This document shows, piece by piece, positions 1 to 6,936 of a DNA stretch of 11,652 nucleotides (position 1 is its first letter; each line of letters starts with the position of its first letter). The stretch is taken from positions 1 to 11,652 of the forward strand of contig CAYQLT010000073.1 in NCBI GenBank assembly GCA_964418425.1, written 5' to 3'. The stretch is from CAYQLT01 sp964418425 (GTDB lineage Bacteria > Bacillota > Limnochordia > Limnochordales > Geochordaceae). A program made the position numbers and the translations under genes. Below the pieces are notes generated by a model. It saw only the letters and a program-made list of their open reading frames with translations, searched no databases and was not told the DNA's origin.

Positions 1-720
1 CCAGGCGAAGGCCATGATGATGAGGGCGCTGGCCGCAATGGCCGGGGCCGCCAGCGGCAGCGCGACGTAGCGCAGAACCTGCAGGACGCCGGCGCCGTCG
101 ATGAAGGCGGCCTGTTCCAGCTCCACAGGGAGGTCGATGAAGGTCTGCCGGACGATGACCACCACGAAGGGGAGGATGAACGTGGTGTTGGCCAGCACCA
201 GCGCCAGATGGGTATCCAGCAGCCGGAACTGGCGCATCATCAGGAAGAAGGGTATCACCGTGGCCACCGGCGGCAGCACTCTTTGCGACAGGAACCACAC
301 CGTGATGTCCCGGTTCTTGAGGGTGCGGAACCGAAACCGCGCCAGCGCGTAGGCGGCCGGCACCCCCAAAAGCAGGGCCAGCAGGGTGCTCAAGACCGCG
401 ATGACGGTGCTGTTGAGCAAGGCCCGTTGGGTCTCTCCCACAGAAAGCTGCTCCACCCAGTTGCGCAAGGTGGGCTCGAAATGGACGAAGGGTATGCCCA
501 GGCCCGAGACCGTGAACGTCTGCAGGGGATTGCGCAGACTGGTGCTGATGGCCCAGTAGAAGGGCACGAACGCAAGCAGGGCAACCCCTGCGCCGGCCAT
601 CGCCACCGCGGCCCGTTCGGCCGAAAGAGGCCGGCGGCGGGCGGCCGCCACCCCTGCCCTGCCTTGCCCCAAAGTCGCCGCCAGCGGCGGTCGCCCCGGC
701 TCGGGCACCGAATCACTCAT
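1..720 (-). CDS. ABC sugar transporter permease, MalG-like (CUT1), C-terminus cut by window edge
   Basis: Inner-membrane permease of a carbohydrate ABC importer, predicted to pair with the permease encoded just upstream. The 240 visible residues start with a polar N-tail of about 35 residues. A first membrane helix follows near residues 36-56, then an extracytoplasmic stretch, then several further helices (about 103-125, 145-162, 172-191). The cytoplasmic coupling loop reads QAAFIDGA near residues 203-210 and is followed by ALPLAAP. This is the EAA signature of MalG-type subunits, with Gln in place of the first Glu and the loop glycine kept. Family members are usually about 270-280 residues, so roughly 30-40 are missing beyond base 1. 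The ATG at 720-718 overlaps the end of the upstream permease by 8 bases (ATGAGTGA), a sign of translational coupling. The family is clear; the sugar is unknown. Confidence 0.9.
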   Translation of the reverse strand, partial: MSDSVPEPGRPPLAATLGQGRAGVAAARRRPLSAERAAVAMAGAGVALLAFVPFYWAISTSLRNPLQTFTVSGLGIPFVHFEPTLRNWVEQLSVGETQRALLNSTVIAVLSTLLALLLGVPAAYALARFRFRTLKNRDITVWFLSQRVLPPVATVIPFFLMMRQFRLLDTHLALVLANTTFILPFVVVIVRQTFIDLPVELEQAAFIDGAGVLQVLRYVALPLAAPAIAASALIIMAFAW

Positions 721-1561
721 AGGTCTCCCGCACCCTCCGGAACAGCGCCGTGACGATCATCATGACAAACACCAGCAGCACCAGGGCCATGGCGGAGGCG
801 TACCCCAGGTCGAAAAAGCGCAACCCCGTGCGATACGCGTACAGCGAGTAGACCTGGGTGGCGGTACCCGGCCCTCCTCCGGTCAGACTGAAGGGGATGT
901 CCAACACCTTCAGCGCCTCGGTAAGCCGAAACAGAAGCACAATGACCAGCGTCGGGCCGATCAGGGGCAGGGTGATGTGCCGAAACAGCTGCCACCGCGA
1001 CCGGGCCTCGAGGCGGGCCGCCTCGAAAAGGTCCTCCGGGATGTTCTGAAGCCCGGCCAGAAGGACCAGAAAGGCAAACGGCGTCCACTGCCAGACGTCC
1101 ACCAGCACGATGGATGCGACGGCCCATTGGGGGTTGGAAAGCCACGGCACGCGCCATGGCAGGAAGGCGTTGATCAGCCCGCCCTCTTCGTAGAAAATCG
1201 TGAAAAACAGGTACCCCACCGCGATAGGTGTCGCAAACAGCGGCAGGCTCAAGATGGCTCGCCAGGCGCTTCGGCCGGGCATGGGGTTGGTGTACAAGAG
1301 CGCCAGGGCCAGCCCGAGCAGGAGTTCGATGGCCACCGCCGCCGCCACGTAGACGAGCGTGACCCGTGCGGATTCCCAGAGCCGCTGGTCAGCCAGCATC
1401 CGACCGTAGTTATCCAGCCCGACGAAGATGTCGGATCGGCCGACCCGCACCCGGTAGAAGCTCAACCGCAACGAGTACAGCAACGGGTAGATGGTGAAGG
1501 CAAACACCCACAGCACAGCCGGCAGGAGCAGCGCATACTGAACTCCCCGATGAGCCCTCAA
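713..1561 (-). CDS. ABC sugar transporter permease, MalF-like (CUT1)
   Basis: Inner-membrane permease of 282 residues, the usual length for short MalF/UgpA-type subunits. Membrane helices are visible near residues 8-33, 66-92, 103-125, 148-172, 200-215 and 256-275. The helix-1 style (LLLPAVLWVFAFTIYPLLYS) and the GLDNY segment after it are typical of this family. The EAA coupling loop is FEAARLEARSRWQLFRHITLP near residues 179-199. The normally conserved loop glycine is replaced by Ala186, which is unusual. The PFSLTGGGPG segment near 223-232 is also family-typical. The start is TTG at 1561-1559, chosen because AGGAGG lies 8 bases upstream (1575-1570) and the protein then begins just before helix 1. 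It sits 126 bases after the solute-binding protein gene and overlaps the next permease, so one operon is very likely. Confidence 0.93.
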   Translation of the reverse strand: MRAHRGVQYALLLPAVLWVFAFTIYPLLYSLRLSFYRVRVGRSDIFVGLDNYGRMLADQRLWESARVTLVYVAAAVAIELLLGLALALLYTNPMPGRSAWRAILSLPLFATPIAVGYLFFTIFYEEGGLINAFLPWRVPWLSNPQWAVASIVLVDVWQWTPFAFLVLLAGLQNIPEDLFEAARLEARSRWQLFRHITLPLIGPTLVIVLLFRLTEALKVLDIPFSLTGGGPGTATQVYSLYAYRTGLRFFDLGYASAMALVLLVFVMMIVTALFRRVRETYE

Positions 1562-1569
1562 CCGGTCTC

Positions 1570-1575
1570 CCTCCT
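1570..1575 (-). promoter_or_regulatory. Strong ribosome-binding site fixing a TTG start
   Basis: AGGAGG on the minus strand, 8 bases before the TTG at 1561. This perfect Shine-Dalgarno match decides the start of the MalF-like permease, which has no good ATG near its N-terminus. Confidence 0.8.
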
Positions 1576-1586
1576 GCTACGGCTCC

Positions 1587-1598
1587 CGAGCCGGCTCG
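1587..1598. repeat. 12-bp perfect palindrome in the binding protein-permease gap
   Basis: CGAGCCGGCTCG is its own reverse complement. It lies between the solute-binding protein gene and the MalF-like gene, 12 bases upstream of the permease ribosome-binding site. It could be one element of an mRNA fold with the neighbouring larger hairpin, or a chance GC-rich palindrome. No function can be read from sequence alone. Confidence 0.5.
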
Positions 1599-1614
1599 TG
1601 CTCGGCGGGGCGGT

Positions 1615-1649
1615 GGGGCGGCGTCCCGGGGGCCCGGCTCCGCCGCCCC
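1615..1649 (-). promoter_or_regulatory. GC-rich stem-loop between solute-binding protein and permease genes
   Basis: A perfect 9-bp inverted repeat, GGGGCGGCG (1615-1623) and CGCCGCCCC (1641-1649), encloses a 17-base loop. It lies about 40 bases after the binding protein stop codon. There is no T-run after it, so it is not a classical intrinsic terminator. In many binding-protein-dependent transporter operons a hairpin at this place stabilises the upstream message or limits read-through, giving more binding protein than permease. That role here is inference from position. Confidence 0.45.
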
Positions 1650-1687
1650 GGCTCCTCACGCCGGCTCTTCCGGCCGCCGGCGGGCTT

Positions 1688-3340
1688 CTACGGCCGGTAC
1701 CCGATCGCCTCCTGGTACAGCCGCAGCTGCTCGCGGCGGCCCAGGCGGTTGGTCACCTCGTCCCACAGGCGGGCGGTTCGGTCCAGCGCCTGCTGTGGGG
1801 TGAGCTGCCCGCTCATGGCGGCTGACAGATTCTGGTCCAGGATGGTCCAGTACTCGAACGTGCCCGGAATCCGCAGGTACGTCAGGATGGTGGGGGCAAA
1901 GAAGTTGTCGTAGTAAGCCTTGAGGTACTCCCGAAGGTCGTTCTCATCCCACCCTTGCGCCAGATACCCCTCCAGGCTGGCGGTTCCCTGCGGGGGCAGG
2001 AAGTGGAAGCGAGCCCCGGGATCAACACCCGTCCATCCCCGGTTGACGTTCCACAGGCTCACCGGCCTGGTGGCCATCAGCGCATACAGGCTGTAGACCA
2101 CCTCCGGATTGCGGGAGAGGGCCGAGATGACGCCGTGCCAGGAGCCGCCCGTGGTGTTGCCCACCACGTTGGGCTGGGCCGGGCGAACCCAGGCGCGCCG
2201 CTCCAGGTCGTAGACCTCCTCGGAGCCGGGCAGGATCGAGGCGCCCAGTTTCCCCTTGATGCGGGAGCGGGTCACGTCCTGCACGAGGGCTCCCACATCA
2301 CCCCACGAGAAGACGAAGATGGCCTTGCCTCGCAGGAAGTAGTCCCAGGCCTCTCCCAGGCTCCAGCCCACCTGCGCGGCCGGCCCGGTCTTGGCCAGTT
2401 CGATGAGGAACTCCAGGGCCCGTACGTGCCCCGGTGAGTTGATGAGGGGGGTCATGGTCTGGGGGTCGAACCAGTAGACGTTTCGGTAGCGGTCCACCGT
2501 CGGGCCCGGGTTGACCACGAAGGCCGCCGACAGGCTCATGAAGTGGAACATCCCCTGTTCGCCGACCTTCAGGTGAAGCACGATGCCGTGGTCGGGGTCG
2601 CCGTCTCCGTTCCAATCCTTACCGGCAAAGAATCGGGAGATCTCCAGCAGTTCCTGCCAGGAGCGCGGGGGCACGCGCAGCTCCTTGCCCGTCGCTTGCC
2701 GGTAGGCCTGCTGCCAGCGCGGGTCGGTCAGGATATCTTTGCGGTAATACAGAACCTGGCCGTCGCTGTCGTTGAGGGCGCCGTACCACTTGCCGCCCCA
2801 CGTGTACAGCGTGCGTACCGACGGCGGAAGGGAGTCCGGGTCCCATTTGGGGAACCGGGGGTCGGTGATGTAGCGGTCGATGGGGACGATGTACTCGCCG
2901 GCCACCAGGTCCCCATACCACCAGGAACCCACCATGGACCCGTCATACTGCCCGATCCCCAGGCGCAGATCGTTGATGAATTTGGTGTAGTGCTCCGCAA
3001 AGGGGATCTCCACGATCTCCAGCTTCGCCCCTGTAAGCTCCTCCCATGCAGGTCGCAGCTGGTAGAGGGGGCCCGAGATGCCGCCCCTCGGCCCGGCCGC
3101 GTTGACGGTGATCGCGATGGATCTCCCCCGAAACGGCTGGCGGCCCGGCCCGAAGAGCGTGCCCAGTTCCCCGGGTTCAAACTCGATGACCTCGCCGTCC
3201 AGGGTTCGGATGCTGGCTGACCCATTGGGGTTCCAGTTGACGTAGCCCGCTGAGGCCACGACCGTCCACGCCACCACCACGGCGATACCGGTCATCCAAG
3301 GGAGCGCTTTCAAAACAAGACATGATCGATGACCCGCCAC
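1688..3340 (-). CDS. Secreted solute-binding protein of a carbohydrate ABC importer (family 1-like)
   Basis: Extracytoplasmic receptor that should deliver a sugar or oligosaccharide to the two permeases downstream. It has 550 residues from the chosen start, longer than the common 420-450. The N-terminus is a Sec signal peptide: a short basic region, a hydrophobic core (about residues 12-28) and an A-S-A cleavage site after residue 31. There is no lipobox cysteine. A DWNGDGDPDHG stretch at 242-252 matches the Asp-rich loop often seen in large sugar-binding proteins. The TGGSWHG segment near the C-terminal third and the closing MSGQLTPQQALD helix are family-typical. GTG at 3340 was chosen because AGGGGG (3354-3349) lies 8 bases upstream and the signal peptide begins at once. 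A longer open frame to 3571 would overlap the DeoR gene by 125 bases and was not used. The substrate is unknown. Confidence 0.88.
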   Translation of the reverse strand: MAGHRSCLVLKALPWMTGIAVVVAWTVVASAGYVNWNPNGSASIRTLDGEVIEFEPGELGTLFGPGRQPFRGRSIAITVNAAGPRGGISGPLYQLRPAWEELTGAKLEIVEIPFAEHYTKFINDLRLGIGQYDGSMVGSWWYGDLVAGEYIVPIDRYITDPRFPKWDPDSLPPSVRTLYTWGGKWYGALNDSDGQVLYYRKDILTDPRWQQAYRQATGKELRVPPRSWQELLEISRFFAGKDWNGDGDPDHGIVLHLKVGEQGMFHFMSLSAAFVVNPGPTVDRYRNVYWFDPQTMTPLINSPGHVRALEFLIELAKTGPAAQVGWSLGEAWDYFLRGKAIFVFSWGDVGALVQDVTRSRIKGKLGASILPGSEEVYDLERRAWVRPAQPNVVGNTTGGSWHGVISALSRNPEVVYSLYALMATRPVSLWNVNRGWTGVDPGARFHFLPPQGTASLEGYLAQGWDENDLREYLKAYYDNFFAPTILTYLRIPGTFEYWTILDQNLSAAMSGQLTPQQALDRTARLWDEVTNRLGRREQLRLYQEAIGYRP

Positions 3341-3348
3341 GCTTCGCA

Positions 3349-3354
3349 CCCCCT
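3349..3354 (-). promoter_or_regulatory. Ribosome-binding site deciding the binding-protein start
   Basis: AGGGGG on the minus strand, 8 bases before the GTG at 3340. A second in-frame GTG at 3349 overlaps it and is too close to be served by it. This favours the 550-residue form with an immediate signal peptide. Confidence 0.6.
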
Positions 3355-3446
3355 GCTGGCCTGCTTTGGACCCGTTTTCCCGATCTAATGCCCCACAGAA
3401 TCCAGCCCTGGCCGTGGCTAACCCCGCAGCCCGAACCCTCGGACCG

Positions 3447-4292
3447 TTACCTGTTCCTGGCATCCGGCTCCCGCCGGCTCCCTGCCGTCGATCGCCCCCT
3501 TTCTGTTGGAGCCACCACCACGTCGATGCCGGCGGCGACCAGAGCCTGCACCCACTCCGGCGCGATGCCATCGTCGGTCACAACCCGGTGCACCGCGTTC
3601 AGGGGAGCGATGGAGGCGAAGGTAACCCGGCCGAACTTGGAGGAGTCGGCCAGAACGATCACCTCGCCGGCGATCTCCATGGCGGCGCGCTTGACTTCCG
3701 TCTCCTCGATGTTGGTATTGGTGTACCCCGCCGCGGCGTGCACGCCGCATACGCCCAGAAACAGCCGGTCCACGTGGTAGCGGCGGATGGATTCGACAGC
3801 CTGAGGGCCCACAGCCGCAAAGGAGGCCCGGTACAGATCGCCTCCGATCTGCGTCACGGTGATATCCAGGAGATCGCCCAGGGCTGCGGCGATGTTGACC
3901 GCGTGGGTGACGACCCGAAGGCGCCCCGGACGGCGCAGGTACGGGATGAGCGCAGCCGTGGTCGTCCCTGCGTCGATGAACAGGCAATCCCCCGGGCGGA
4001 TGAACCGCGCAGCCTCCCGCGCGATGGCCTGCTTGGCCTCCGTCCGCACCTGGGCACGCAGCTGGTAGCCCGTATGGCGGTCTCGCTCCGTGACGAGCAC
4101 CACGCCGCCGTGTGTGCGCCGCACCACCCGCTCCCGTTCGAGGGCGCTCAGATCGCGCCGCACCGTCATGGCGGAAACGCCCAGCATGCGGCTGAGCTCG
4201 GCGGTGGTGGCCGCCCCGTCCAGGACAAGTCGCTCCAGGATTTGCTGCCGCCGAACCGGCGGTGGAAAGCGACCGACCGTACCCGTCCGCAT
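3447..4292 (-). CDS. DeoR-family transcriptional repressor
   Basis: Cytoplasmic DNA-binding regulator of 281 residues, close to the family norm of about 250-270. Residues 14-64 form the DeoR winged helix-turn-helix: RRQQILERL, then AELSRMLGVSAMTVRRDLSALE, then RRTHGG. The C-terminal sensor domain (about 84-250) has the family marks GDCLFIDAGTTT (101-112), IGGDLYR (149-154), FLGVCGV (178-184) and LADSSKFG (214-221). In this family the domain resembles sugar-phosphate isomerases and binds a phosphorylated sugar that releases the DNA. The ATG at 4292 has GGAG 7 bases upstream. The gene lies 106 bases ahead of the solute-binding protein on the same strand, so it probably controls itself and the transporter. 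The TTCGC array at 4497-4554 is the obvious operator candidate. The inducer is unknown. Confidence 0.94.
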   Translation of the reverse strand: MRTGTVGRFPPPVRRQQILERLVLDGAATTAELSRMLGVSAMTVRRDLSALERERVVRRTHGGVVLVTERDRHTGYQLRAQVRTEAKQAIAREAARFIRPGDCLFIDAGTTTAALIPYLRRPGRLRVVTHAVNIAAALGDLLDITVTQIGGDLYRASFAAVGPQAVESIRRYHVDRLFLGVCGVHAAAGYTNTNIEETEVKRAAMEIAGEVIVLADSSKFGRVTFASIAPLNAVHRVVTDDGIAPEWVQALVAAGIDVVVAPTERGRSTAGSRREPDARNR

Positions 4293-4376
4293 GAGCCGGC
4301 TCCGCGCGGCCCCGCTGTCGCGCCGTCCCCGCCCGGGGCCTCCCGGCAGGCGGACTGTGCGAGTCCGAACACAAAA

Positions 4377-4406
4377 GCTCAACGACGGCCTGCTCAACGA
4401 TGGCCT
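4377..4406. repeat. 15-bp tandem repeat in the DeoR gene leader
   Basis: Two adjoining 15-base copies, GCTCAACGACGGCCT (4377-4391) and GCTCAACGATGGCCT (4392-4406), differ at a single base. They lie 85 bases upstream of the DeoR start. On the minus strand each copy carries TTGAGC, which resembles a -35 box, but no good -10 follows at the right distance. They could be paired protein-binding sites in the leader or a local slippage duplication. Confidence 0.6.
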
Positions 4407-4440
4407 GCGGCAGTTGGGGAACGGCGTCGGGCCTGTCCAG

Positions 4441-4470
4441 ATACTAAAGGCGCTGCGGCGCCGGGTGCAA
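4441..4470 (-). promoter_or_regulatory. Weak sigma-A-like promoter candidate for deoR and the transporter genes
   Basis: On the minus strand TTGCAC (4470-4465) is followed after 18 bases by TAGTAT (4446-4441), matching the -35 and -10 consensus at 3 and 4 of 6 positions. It is the most AT-rich motif in the gap and lies just downstream of the TTCGC array. Transcription would start near 4435, leaving a leader of about 140 bases. Support is by eye only. Confidence 0.25.
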
Positions 4471-4496
4471 ACTTCACCGAACATGCTGGCGGCCGT

Positions 4497-4554
4497 TTCG
4501 CACACCTTCGCCCGAATTCGCACTTGGGTTGGGTTCGCTTTCGCACGCTTTCGC
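4497..4554. promoter_or_regulatory. Array of six TTCGC repeats, probable DeoR operator
   Basis: TTCGC occurs on the plus strand at 4497, 4507, 4517, 4534, 4540 and 4550, so the spacings are 10, 10, 17, 6 and 10 bases. The best copies extend to TTTCGCAC (4496-4503 and 4539-4546), with ATTCGCAC at 4516-4523. The 10-base spacing places three successive copies on one face of the helix. Several DeoR-family repressors are known to bind arrays of short direct repeats near their own genes. The array lies about 200 bases upstream of the DeoR start and next to a promoter candidate. The repeats are seen directly; the regulator assignment is inference. Confidence 0.6.
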
Positions 4555-4631
4555 GCCGGCAGCCATGCGAGCCCAGAACCGCTCGAAAAGGCCCAACCGT
4601 TGCCGCCTGCGCCGGCCACCGCCTGTCCGCC

Positions 4632-5960
4632 TCAGCCGGGGCGCCGCATGGGGAACAGCGCGTACACGTGCAAGCCTTCCGGCCCGTCCGCCACCAACTC
4701 CGCTTCAGTCCCCGGGGTTACAAGAAACTCCCTGTACCCGACGCCGGGCTCGGCCGAGATCCGGAATCGGCCGAGCAACCCCTGGCCGCTCCACACCACC
4801 CCGGCCCAGGGCTCGCTGCCCGCCGGGCGAACGTACCGCCCCCCCGGTCGCAGCTCCAGCGCCTCTCCGTAAAACGGTGCAAAGAAAATCTGAACCCGCC
4901 GGCCCCACGATCCCGATTCGATCACTTTCGCCTCGCGGCGAAAGCGCTCGGCAAAGTCGGGTGCGGTGCACACTTCCCAGTCCACGGCCTGCTCGAGAAA
5001 ATCCTCCTCATCTCTCAGACCCCGCAGCATCAGTGCCTCTCGCAGCCGAGACCGCTCGTCAGGGGCGAGCCTCTCCCCCAGCTTCCATGAGGCAAGCTGA
5101 AAGTCGTCTTGCGGGAGCTGCAGTTCCAGGGTGGGCCAGGGCCCCGGCGCGTGCAGCGTGCGGGGTGGCACCAGCCACCCCTCGTACGGGCGGATGGGGT
5201 ACGCCTCACTCAAGGCGTACATGGCGTCGCTGCACCCGAACTCCCGCAGCGCGGCGACCACCTGCTCGGGCCGGGCGCGAGGCTTCAGGCCCAGCCGGGT
5301 CACCGCCGGCGCCAGCTCCCGCCGGTACGGCGGGACATCCACGGGCGGGAAGAAATAGGACTCCAGCTTACCGGGAGGACACAGGCGGCCGCCCACCACC
5401 TCCCCGGCGTGCACATGCACGGGGATGGGGGGAACCTCCGGCTCGGCCGGCCCCTCCCCGAAGGGCCCGAAGTCCGGACGCACCGGCTCGCCGCCGATGT
5501 CAAGGATCTTGGCAAGGGGCCACAAGGCCAGCCATCGCCCGAACAGCCGCTCTGCCGCAACCCGGGCCGCCTCTGTCAGCAGCACGGTCGAGCCGTCGCA
5601 AAGGCACAGCCTCGAAATACCCTCGTAAGCCAGCGGCCGCTCGTTGGCTGCCGGCACCTGCGACATGATCCACCACTCGACCGTTGCGTAGCCCCGGGCA
5701 TCCAGGTAGCCCGGTTCGCTCCGGCTGTTTTTGGCCAGGATGTCCCGGCCGGTGTACATCGCCCGGCCGACCAGGGCGGGCATGGCAAACAGAATTCCAC
5801 CCTGGCTCGCAATCGTCGCCTCGATCCGCCGGCGAAGCCCCTCGTCGCCTCCCCTTGAACGCCCTTCCTGCGCCTCTGGCCCGCCGCCGGCCACCCGGTC
5901 TTCTGGCGCCATGGGACCCACCCCGCCCCCGGCAGCCCGGCCCGGCCCGCAATCTCGCAC
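4632..5960 (-). CDS. Cupin protein resembling class I mannose-6-phosphate isomerase
   Basis: Probably a metal-binding sugar-phosphate isomerase relative; the reaction is not proven. From the chosen start it has 442 residues. A cupin-like core shows HVH (182-184), GKLESYFFPP (Glu200) and VPPRTLHAPG (His270), then LELQLPQDDFQLASWKLGE (278-296). In class I phosphomannose isomerases the same order occurs: zinc ligands in an H-P/E segment, then PAGTxHA, then an EIQ...TYR..DWGR stretch. A second beta-rich domain (about 355-440) matches their C-terminal cupin half. Residues 1-45 are low-complexity, and 46-170 are not recognised. GTG at 5960 has AGGAG 7 bases upstream. ATG at 5912 is the main alternative, and GTG at 6029 has no ribosome-binding site. 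The gene lies 138 bases after sdhB and 339 bases before deoR. It may act on the sugar imported by the downstream transporter. Confidence 0.6.
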   Translation of the reverse strand: MRDCGPGRAAGGGVGPMAPEDRVAGGGPEAQEGRSRGGDEGLRRRIEATIASQGGILFAMPALVGRAMYTGRDILAKNSRSEPGYLDARGYATVEWWIMSQVPAANERPLAYEGISRLCLCDGSTVLLTEAARVAAERLFGRWLALWPLAKILDIGGEPVRPDFGPFGEGPAEPEVPPIPVHVHAGEVVGGRLCPPGKLESYFFPPVDVPPYRRELAPAVTRLGLKPRARPEQVVAALREFGCSDAMYALSEAYPIRPYEGWLVPPRTLHAPGPWPTLELQLPQDDFQLASWKLGERLAPDERSRLREALMLRGLRDEEDFLEQAVDWEVCTAPDFAERFRREAKVIESGSWGRRVQIFFAPFYGEALELRPGGRYVRPAGSEPWAGVVWSGQGLLGRFRISAEPGVGYREFLVTPGTEAELVADGPEGLHVYALFPMRRPG

Positions 5961-6098
5961 GAACCGGCTCCTCTGGAACACCTGTTCGCCGCGCGCCCCG
6001 CCCTTTCCTCCCGCCTTCTGCCTTTCCACGGGGGGCAGGCCTGGTGGGCAGGGCGAGGACAGGCTCCTCAGCTTGCGGCAAAGGAGACCGCAGGCCCG

Positions 6099-6935
6099 TT
6101 ACCTTCCACCCGGGGCGGCAGCCGACGACGCAACCCGGGCGAGAGGATGGCGGGGGCCGCCGCGCACCAGCATCCGCTTGAGCAGCTGGATGCCCAGCGC
6201 CGGGTCCACCCCTTTGGGGCACGCTTCGCTGCATGCGCCGGCCAGATGGCAGCTGAACACCCCGTGCAACTGCGATACCACGGGGGCCCGCTCCGCCCAT
6301 CCCCCATCCCGGCTGTCGGCCGAATACCGGTACGCCTGGGCCAGGGCCTGCGGCCCCAAAAAATCGGCATCGGTGGCCGCCGTGGGGCAGGCCGCCACGC
6401 ACAGGCTGCACTTGAGGCAATAGGCAAACTGCAGGTACTCCCGCATCTGTTCGGGAGTTTGCAAGAACTCCCCCGTGGGATTTGTCATCTCCTCGGCGTC
6501 CGGCCGGATGATGTACGGTCGCACCGCCCGGTGGTGCTGGAAGGTTGGAGAGAGGTCCGGGACGAGATCCTTGATCACCGCATGGTTGGGGAGCGGCGCC
6601 ACCTCCACCGGCGACCCGAGCTCGGCCAGTTGGGTCTGACAGGCCAGCCGGGGTTTGCCGTTGATGAACATCCCGCACGAGCCACAGACGCCCATGCGGC
6701 ACGACATCCGGAAGGCCAGTGAACCGTCCTGAAGCTCCTTGACGGCCATCAGGGCGTCAAGCACCGTCATGCCCGGGGCCGCGGAAATCGTAAACTTCTG
6801 GTAGCGCATCGCGCGATCCGTCTGCGGGTCAAAGCGGGCCACGCGCAGCACGACCGGGGCGCCACCCGTCCCCGCCTCCCTCGCCGGCGCCTGCGGAGCC
6901 TCCAACGCCGCCGAACGGGCCGCCGTTCCCCGCAT
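6099..6935 (-). CDS. sdhB: Succinate dehydrogenase/fumarate reductase iron-sulfur subunit
   Basis: Electron-transfer subunit of complex II on the cytoplasmic face, passing electrons between flavoprotein FAD and the membrane hemes or quinone. It has 278 residues, within the family range once an Ala/Pro-rich N-tail of about 25 is discounted. The N-terminal ferredoxin domain holds the [2Fe-2S] ligands Cys79, Cys84, Cys87 (SCRMGVCGSCG) and Cys99. The C-terminal domain has CLKCSLCVAACP and CHLAGACSEACPKGVDP. By comparison with E. coli FrdB, Cys173/176/179/239 bind [4Fe-4S] and Cys183/229/235 bind [3Fe-4S]. All three clusters are therefore intact. The ATG at 6935 is separated from the anchor-subunit stop codon by one base and has GGGAGGGG upstream, inside that gene. 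It is the last gene of the complex II operon. Confidence 0.96.
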   Translation of the reverse strand: MRGTAARSAALEAPQAPAREAGTGGAPVVLRVARFDPQTDRAMRYQKFTISAAPGMTVLDALMAVKELQDGSLAFRMSCRMGVCGSCGMFINGKPRLACQTQLAELGSPVEVAPLPNHAVIKDLVPDLSPTFQHHRAVRPYIIRPDAEEMTNPTGEFLQTPEQMREYLQFAYCLKCSLCVAACPTAATDADFLGPQALAQAYRYSADSRDGGWAERAPVVSQLHGVFSCHLAGACSEACPKGVDPALGIQLLKRMLVRGGPRHPLARVASSAAAPGGR

Positions 6936-6936
6936 C

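Noticed and set aside
3341..3571. N-terminal extension of the solute-binding protein to an ATG at 3571
   Set aside because: It would overlap the DeoR coding region by 125 bases and bury the signal peptide 77 residues inside the protein.
3366..5090. Long plus-strand open frame (574 codons)
   Set aside because: Antisense to the DeoR gene and the isomerase-like gene, low-complexity, no ribosome-binding site or recognisable motif.
5961..6029. N-terminal extension of the isomerase-like protein to a GTG at 6029
   Set aside because: No ribosome-binding site upstream and low-complexity Lys/Gly/Arg sequence; GTG at 5960 has a good site.
6074..6093. Possible terminator after sdhB (TGCGG/CCGCA stem)
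   Set aside because: Only 5 perfect pairs, or 8 with a mismatch, and no T-run. Not enough to call a terminator.
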